Below, piece by piece: positions 58,640 through 64,000 of a stretch of 64,000 bases of DNA. The notes below the pieces were generated by a model. The model was not told where the DNA came from and did no database searches. It saw nothing but the letters and a program-made list of their open reading frames with translations. The DNA is taken from positions 4,960,001 through 5,024,000 of the forward strand of contig NC_066275.1 in assembly GCF_905404315.1 (NCBI RefSeq), given 5' to 3'. How positions within the stretch are numbered: the stretch's first letter is position 1; each line of letters begins with the position of its first letter. The DNA comes from Leptidea sinapis. Its lineage: Eukaryota > Arthropoda > Insecta > Lepidoptera > Pieridae. The position numbers and the translations under genes were made by a program.

Positions 58640-59655
58640 CCATTTAGAATTGAACGATATGAATACTACGCGATAAGGTTATTCAGTGCATTGTGCTAAT
58701 TCGATCAAAAATGGTCATTTAATTTCACACTAAACACTTTTGAACCATACATTTTATACTATTAATACCAATTTCATATAAAATTAAAATTTTAAATATA
58801 TTGTTAAGTTGAAAGGTAAAGCATCGATAATTTTGTTAATAAAATGAAAAAACTTTCGGTGTTTAATTATTTATAATCACCTGCTATAAAGGGCAAAAAG
58901 TTATATTATTTAAAGGTTAGTAACATTCAAATCATATCAATACCTTAACAATACACGAAAATAATGAAATGAAATTTAATACAAAATATTTAAATTACGG
59001 AACAGTAGTGACTAGTTACATTTTTTGAACTTTTTATTACCAACGAAATCTATATAAAATAAAAAAATAAAAAAAAAGTTGTTGTAGTTTAAGAGAGACG
59101 ATTATTGATGTTGAAGTGACAACGTAATCTGTTAACAACCTGCTCACATACACCACTTAAAAGTTATATTATGTGGATATTGTATATAGGCCAGTTTGGC
59201 CTTCTCTTCCAAGTGACCGCGGATACAGGCTGTGGCAGGTAGAGGAGTGATCTCGAATCGAGGATAGGGAATCAGAATTATAGACCAAACAATAATTGGG
59301 TAGAAATGAGAGATTTATGTAGAGTTAGCTTGAGAGGTGTCAGTAGACAGCGACGTGAAGTTGCAATAGGTTGAAAGTACATTTTTTACATATTTTTTTA
59401 CGTTGAGAAAATCCAAGCGTATATGCCGCCATCATATCGGCGATGCACTATAACAACTAAAATAAAATAAATCTTGGTATATTTGTTCAACTCTCGGGTT
59501 GTGGCTTCTCTATCTACAGGATCTACTTTACAGTTAATGTGCTCAACCCGAATAATTGCATATTAGGAAATTGACTTTGATGTCGCTCTTTCAAATGTAA
59601 ACAGTTTGTTATTTTAAGTACCATATGGTAAGTTTTGCAGACCATCTATCAATAA
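58640..59655. other. Spacer between F26 and F27
   Basis: No coding sequence. ttcaactctcgggttgtggct, gatctactttacagttaatg and attaggaaattgactttgatg at 59,489-59,590 repeat sequence seen at 34,385-34,485. Confidence 0.5.
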
Positions 59656-59658
59656 TAT

Positions 59659-59879
59659 TTAAGATTTCGGTTCATGGTTATGTTCCAGATTAGAATTACG
59701 CACTCTATTGCCGACGGTCCTAAAGAACGCTTTACATTTTTTGTTCTTGTGTGTAGAGCAGCGCCATCTCTCAGTCACCACTGCACCAATGGTTCGAGAC
59801 CAGTGTAAGCTTTATCTATATCCAAGATAGACCGCGTTGATACAGCCTCTTCTCGTAATGTTGTACTCCATGAAAGCCA
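59659..59879 (-). pseudogene. mod(mdg4): F27: FLYWCH exon with a single nonsense codon
   Basis: Acceptor ggctattacAG at 59880-59881, split bases TG, same length as F26. AFMEYNITRRGCINAVYLGY is followed by R and a TAA at 59812-59814, where F26 has TAC (Tyr). Beyond it the frame runs intact through ERWRC, NKKCKAFF, LEHNH and EPKS to a TAA. One base change accounts for the loss, so this is a very recent decay, a polymorphism, or an assembly error. Confidence 0.85.
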
Positions 59880-60186
59880 CTGTAATAGCCAGCGTTAATA
59901 TAAGCAGATTGCTGAACAACTTACTTCGATCGAATATGTACCAGACTAAAGGGTTGTGGCCATTACAATAGCTGATCGACAAAGCTTTTAACAAAAGGAA
60001 TCCGGTTTACCCTAAACGCCATCCCTGCAACTTCCCGCTAATTTAATACCTAAACGCTTCAAATTGTATTTATGTTATGGTCTAGGAGCCTGTGGACCCC
60101 AGACCTACGTCATTTTATAAAAGCTGAATGTTTGTCAGCGCATGCTCCCAACACAGGATAGAAATCGTTCTATTCAATTCAAATAT

Positions 60187-60228
60187 CCAAACTCCATAGT
60201 GGACCATCGGGTCCACTATGGAGTTTGG
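60187..60228. repeat. Perfect 19-bp inverted repeat, 4-nt loop
   Basis: ccaaactccatagtggacc (60187-60205), loop atcg, exact complement 60210-60228. Followed directly by a direct repeat (ggctttggcag) that recurs at 60,530. Confidence 0.9.
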
Positions 60229-60600
60229 GTTGCAATGGCTTTGGCAGAGGTAAACGGTACTAAAGGTGTGTAAAATACCGAAAAAATCTAAATACATCAA
60301 AAAATAAAGTCCGATTACCTTCAGAATATTATTAAAAATCACGTTATTCATTGCCAGACACTTACCATCGTGGCAACCCCTTGCCAGATACCCTTAATGT
60401 TGATGAAATTATAATTTTACTTACGTCATAGTATAAAAGCTGATTTTTATATATAATACTTAAGTAATAAGTAGATGATGTTTCCCCACTAGCCAGACAC
60501 TTTTGATAGTTCCAACCCCTTGCCAGATGTGGCTTTGGCAGGTAAACGGCACTAAAGGTGTGTTGAATACCGATCTAAATAAATCAAAGAATTTGTTGAT
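60228..60600 (+). repeat. Diverged tandem repeat of about 140 and 300 bp spacing
   Basis: ggctttggcag-ggtaaacgg-actaaaggtgtgt occurs at 60,237 and 60,532. ccagacactt ... caaccccttgccagat occurs at 60,354 and 60,493. Together they suggest an imperfect tandem array or a small element with internal repeats. Confidence 0.6.
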
Positions 60601-60604
60601 CGAA

Positions 60605-61270
60605 GAAACTGTTTAGTCGATTTGAATGCACTTCAATAGAAATTCAAAAAGGCGATTATTTATTACTTTGACATTTTTAGTTTATGAAGTCGTTTTTCAT
60701 AACATAACAGCACATTTCCCTCAATTTCTGGAACGTCGCAAGCATAAGTCATCCCACAAGGAGTATATACAAATTCGCAATATAGCATGCCACATTTAAT
60801 TGAATAATGGTGCTATAAAAAGATCGAAGAAAGTGTCTTGTCCACGCTTTAGGTCGCAGAGATGAGGAAACATTTGCTGTGAAACGTTCGATCGAAATAA
60901 TTATAATTAATGTAGTAAATAATAAACTTATAAGAAAAACATATTCAGGACACATACGTGAGGAAATTTACTATTAAATTATTTATACATCAAATAAAAT
61001 AGTTTAAACGAAACAACACTCTTATTTATTATTATTATTTAGCAGTATTATATTATAATGTAACAAAGTTATATAATGTAGGTGAAGGAAATAAGAAGGC
61101 TTTTTAACACGTTTGAATTTTCTTGTATTTTCAGACGCTGGTGCCTTAAGCCTTTAGTCATATAAAACCTTCTCGCAGCGCAGGAATAAAAGCTATAATA
61201 ATAAAAAAATCTAGGATTTGCTGGTGTTTTAACTCGTTAGCAGCGAGGACATTGTCAAAAAACTAACAGC
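60605..61270. other. Spacer downstream of the zinc-ribbon exon
   Basis: A minus-strand frame (about 60,680-60,830) contains CGMLYCEFVYTPCGMTYACD, Cys-rich, opening at a tttttaTAG. Its phase does not match the array and I cannot support it as an exon. Otherwise non-coding. Confidence 0.35.
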
Positions 61271-61274
61271 TAGT

Positions 61275-61525
61275 TTAGATACGTTTAGATATATCACAGT
61301 TATCGATACTCAAAGATTTTCTTCGTAAAGAATAGTGCTTATCATTGAAGCATGATAAACACATGGATTGATTGCATTGCATACAATATGTAATAATTCG
61401 TTTGGTTTTTTTGGATGCCTGTATACTGTTAAATTTAAGCCGTAGTTTATTATAACAGCCTGTGCAACGCCTCTTTTTGGTACCACGTTGGAAAAGATGA
61501 TTTGAGCACTTTCCTTCGGGAAAAC
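61275..61525 (-). CDS. mod(mdg4): Zinc-ribbon terminal exon, non-FLYWCH, same phase as the array
   Basis: Acceptor tattttattgcAG at 61526-61527, split bases GT, then 82 codons to TAA with no ATG at the start. The peptide has RRCTGCYNKL, YCMQC and SMCLSCFNDKH: three C-x2-C pairs and a following His. This resembles the Cys-rich zinc ribbon at the C terminus of piggyBac-type transposases (Tnp_zf-ribbon_2-like). No transposase core lies upstream and the phase matches all 27 FLYWCH exons, so I read it as an alternative terminal exon. An isolated transposon tail with a chance acceptor is the alternative. Confidence 0.72.
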
Positions 61526-61623
61526 CTGCAATAAAATATGAATATGCATATTACATCATTTCAAATTATATTGATCTAGAATTAAGCCAACTGTGTTTTC
61601 ATGTGCATGCGCATGTATACGTG

Positions 61624-62868
61624 GGTAACACTGAAAATGTTTAGAACTGGCCAGTTAGAAACATTGCTAATAAAAACTTTTTTGAATTTCAATTTAATAA
61701 CTCTTTGGTAACCTAATGTAGTATATTGCATTCATTTTTCATTTGTTTTTGTGATTGGCGGCAAATGTAAAACTCTTGTTACACGTGAAAATGAACCTAA
61801 CGCGAGAAAATTTTCGGTCAATGATTTATTATGACTTTCGTTGTGGGCTTACTCAACAACAAAGCTATGATAGTCTGCGATTAGCATTTCTTAATGTAGC
61901 CCCATCTCGTGCCACTATTAACAATTGGTTTAACGAGTTTAAGCTTAGATGTAGCAATCTAAATGATGATCTGCGTGAGGGACGTCCTTTAACAGCGACT
62001 ACTGAAGATAACATCAGTGCTGTGCGACGCATGATAGAGGAAGATAAGAGAGTGACCTATCAGCAGATATGGGCAAACCTAGGCATTGGTATGAGTCAAG
62101 GTCAAAAAACATTACACGAAGATTTAGGCGTCAGGAAGCTTTGTACCAGATGGATACCCCATACTTTAATCGACGACCAGAAACACCTTCGCATGGACTG
62201 GTGTCGCCAAATGTTAGATAAATTCAACGGCGGTGACTCAAATGCTGTATTTGACATCGTCACAGGTGATGAAAGCTGGATATATTGCTAAAAACCCGAA
62301 ACCAAAAGACAATCAGCTCAGTTGGGGTTTTCTTTCAAGGATCGGCCAACTAAGGTAGAAAGAAGTCAAGGAAAAAAGATGATTGCCTCATTCTTTGGTC
62401 GGAAAGGTCATTTCGCGACAGTTGTACTAGAAGATGGAAGGACAGTTACTGCAGACTGGTATGTCAATCGCTGTTTGCCTGTTGTTTTGGAAAAAATTCG
62501 ACAGCCTGCGCCCTCGAAGCAGGATCCTCCTTCACGACGACAATGCTTCAACGCACTCCGCAAAACGGACTGTTGAATATTTGACTATATCAAGATAATG
62601 AGTCATCCGCCATACAGTCCTGACCTGGCGCCCTGCGACTTTTATTTATTCCCAAGAACTAAAGATAAAATTCGAGATATTCGCTTTACGAAATAAAATT
62701 CCATAGAAAAGACCCCTATGGAAGAATGGGCCCACTGTTTTTCTCAGTGGTTCCATCGAATGCGACGATGTGTAGAGAGGAACGGAGTTTACTTCGAAAA
62801 ACAATAAAAGTATTGGCAACTTTATACATTAAGCCGTTTTTCATTTTCTAAACATTTTCAGTGTTACC
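61624..62868 (+). mobile_element. Mariner (DD34D-type) element, inactive
   Basis: 1.25 kb with 23-bp inverted repeats (ggtaacactgaaaatgttta at 61624, complement ending at 62868). The transposase starts at ATG 61791: MNLTRENFRSMIYYDFRCGL, INNWFNEFKL, DLREGRPLTAT, VTYQQIWANLGIGMSQ, KLCTRWIPHTL, IVTGDESWIYC with the first catalytic Asp. A TAA at 62288-62290 breaks it. It then continues through MIASFFGRKGHFATVVLEDG, a shifted LLHDDNAS (second Asp) and HPPYSPDLAPCDFYLFP (third Asp). It inserted 98 bp upstream of the zinc-ribbon exon acceptor. Confidence 0.92.
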
Positions 62869-62869
62869 T

Positions 62870-64000
62870 AAGTATGTGTGTCTATGAAGTCGTTATTGGG
62901 ACTAACTACCAGAATTAGCTTAGCAATATTATACTTACTAGAAAAAAATGACCGCATATCCGAACGTAGACTGAAAATCTGAACCTGGAAAAACTAAGTC
63001 GGTACAAAATAAGAAACTGGACTATTAAAAAAATTTATCGAATAATTTATCTTATTCAAAGTGCCAGAAGATCATGACATCAGCCACAAGAGATGATGAT
63101 GATGCGATTTAAGTAATAAAAACTATGCACTCAGTTTTAGGCAGTAAAATCTACGAATAAAATAAACTAGAAAAGACAATATAGTATAGAACAAGAAGAA
63201 TACTTTATTGGCCGAATTCATGTAAAAATACCTCGAATGACTTCCGAGTTGGTTTCCAAGCTTTAAAGACTTTAATTCTTCTGATTTTGGTCTGATAAAA
63301 AATTATTGGATATAGGAAATGTTGTCATGCTATTAAGAGTGCTTTTTTCAGATGTTCCTTCGTCGTTTTCAAGATCTGTGATTTAACTTCCTAATTCATT
63401 TTCAAATGAATCGCTGATTTCTCTAATATCGGATAGGAAAATATCATCTGTTGAAATATAAATATAATACACACTGTCGTTAAGTCGCTTTTTGCACTCT
63501 CGCTCCGTAGTTCCGCTCTGTTGTATTTTATGATTATCCTCTTCCGAAATTTCCTGGTTTTTTCTCAATGTATTTCCTAATTTAACTCCTCTTTGTTTTT
63601 TTGTTGTTCTCCTTTCTATTCTTCACCCACTTCACTCTTTTTCTGCGTTGTATTTCATTATTCTGATTTTCCTGTATTTTTTCTACAGTTTCCTGATGTC
63701 GCTGCACTTCTTTTATTTATCACATTGTTTAGTTAAATTGTCATTTTTATTTTCTACGTCTCCAGTATTTCCTGATCTTTTTGATGTGATTCGTAATAAA
63801 ATATTTTTTTTTAAGGTTTTCATGTTCAACTTTTTCTTGGTTGTTTTCCTCTCTTTCATGTTCGTAAATGATTGAATAATTTGACTTCCGGTGTTTAATT
63901 CTCTGGAATTTCATATTCGCTCCCCTTTTCATATTCAAGTGAATATTCAAATGTAATAGAATTTTTACCACTGTTGACTTTACAAGTTTAATTTTAATTA
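62870..64000. other. Right-end region, no recognised gene
   Basis: The minus strand from 63,960 to 63,380 gives lysine/glutamate-rich, coiled-coil-like pieces (EHEREENNQEKVEHENLKKK, VEKIQENQNNEIQRR, KNQEISEEDNHKIQQS) with stops, possibly an old LINE or transposon ORF1. No BTB-domain exon is visible. Confidence 0.4.

Larger units (their letters stand above)
2623..61525 (-). other. mod(mdg4): Array of 28 alternative 3'-terminal exons (27 FLYWCH, 1 zinc ribbon), probable mod(mdg4) variable region
   Basis: Twenty-eight short open stretches lie on the same strand. Each begins right after an AG acceptor preceded by a T-rich tract, carries two bases completing a split codon (phase 1 intron), and ends in its own stop. 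Twenty-seven encode a FLYWCH-type zinc finger (aromatic-rich N half, R-W-x-C, G-C-K-A, terminal H-N-H). FLYWCH fingers are C2H2-type zinc folds that bind DNA or protein. In Drosophila, mod(mdg4) joins one BTB-encoding 5' part to many alternative FLYWCH 3' exons, partly by trans-splicing. The assignment is inferred from this architecture; no BTB exon is present here. An alternative is a related lepidopteran BTB-FLYWCH gene. Confidence 0.8.

Noticed and set aside
60680..60830. Cys-rich minus-strand frame as a 29th terminal exon.
   Set aside because: The opening AG gives the wrong phase, the upstream tract is weak, and the Cys pattern matches no domain I know.
61310..61549. Minus-strand ATG-initiated frame over the zinc-ribbon exon.
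   Set aside because: It reads a different frame with no recognisable domain; the frame opened by the acceptor at 61526-61527 has the Cys pairs.
62870..64000. Constant BTB exon of the gene at the right edge.
   Set aside because: No BTB-like peptide in any frame; the minus strand holds only charged, broken frames.

Overview
This window looks like AT-rich, intron- and transposon-dominated DNA from an insect, most likely a moth or butterfly (Lepidoptera). The evidence is the mix of jockey-type LINEs with Baculo_FP-type ORF1, mariner, PIF/Harbinger, hAT, Helitron, RTE-like and SINE remnants, and the gene organisation. I cannot name the species. There is no sign of bacterial organisation.

The one clear host-gene signal is an array of short exons, all on the minus strand, spread from about 2.6 kb to 61.5 kb. 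I count 27 FLYWCH-type zinc-finger exons (F1-F27 here, numbered left to right). Each starts at a 3' splice acceptor, carries two bases of a split codon, encodes 59-90 residues with the pattern R-W-x-C ... G-C-K-A ... H-N-H, and ends in its own stop. A 28th exon at 61,275-61,525 has the same strand and phase but encodes a different Cys-rich zinc-ribbon domain resembling the C terminus of piggyBac-type transposases. This is the architecture of the alternative 3'-terminal exons of mod(mdg4), the BTB chromatin/insulator gene whose isoforms share a 5' BTB part and differ in a C-terminal FLYWCH domain. The BTB constant exons are not in the window. For cis splicing they should lie beyond base 64,000; trans-splicing would also be possible.

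Layout: 0-2 kb holds LINE and Helitron remnants. F1 and F2 lie at 2.6-4.2 kb. A LINE fragment (+) and a broken, nested jockey element (-) fill 4.2-9.6 kb. F3-F10 at 10.4-23 kb form one sequence subfamily, with a Harbinger-like MITE, a 2.3-kb tandem duplication carrying F7/F8, a LINE fragment and a hAT remnant between them. F11-F15 at 24.8-31.8 kb form a second subfamily. A chimeric LINE and a Tc1/mariner-superfamily element occupy 32-36 kb. F16-F18 at 36.5-42.9 kb are divergent singles, with a candidate non-FLYWCH exon at 37.8-38.0 kb. F19-F25 at 43.5-52.9 kb form a third subfamily, interrupted by a transposon-like ORF family at 48-50.8 kb. A second member of that family sits in an element with about 270-bp terminal inverted repeats at 54.7-56.8 kb. 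F26/F27 at 58.4-59.9 kb are a fourth pair, followed by the zinc-ribbon exon and a mariner at 61.6-62.9 kb.

Functionally, each terminal exon would give the same BTB protein a different DNA- or protein-binding tail. The array shows birth and death: recent tandem duplicates sit beside decayed exons (F19 with an 8-nt deletion and a lost Cys; F27 with one nonsense codon).
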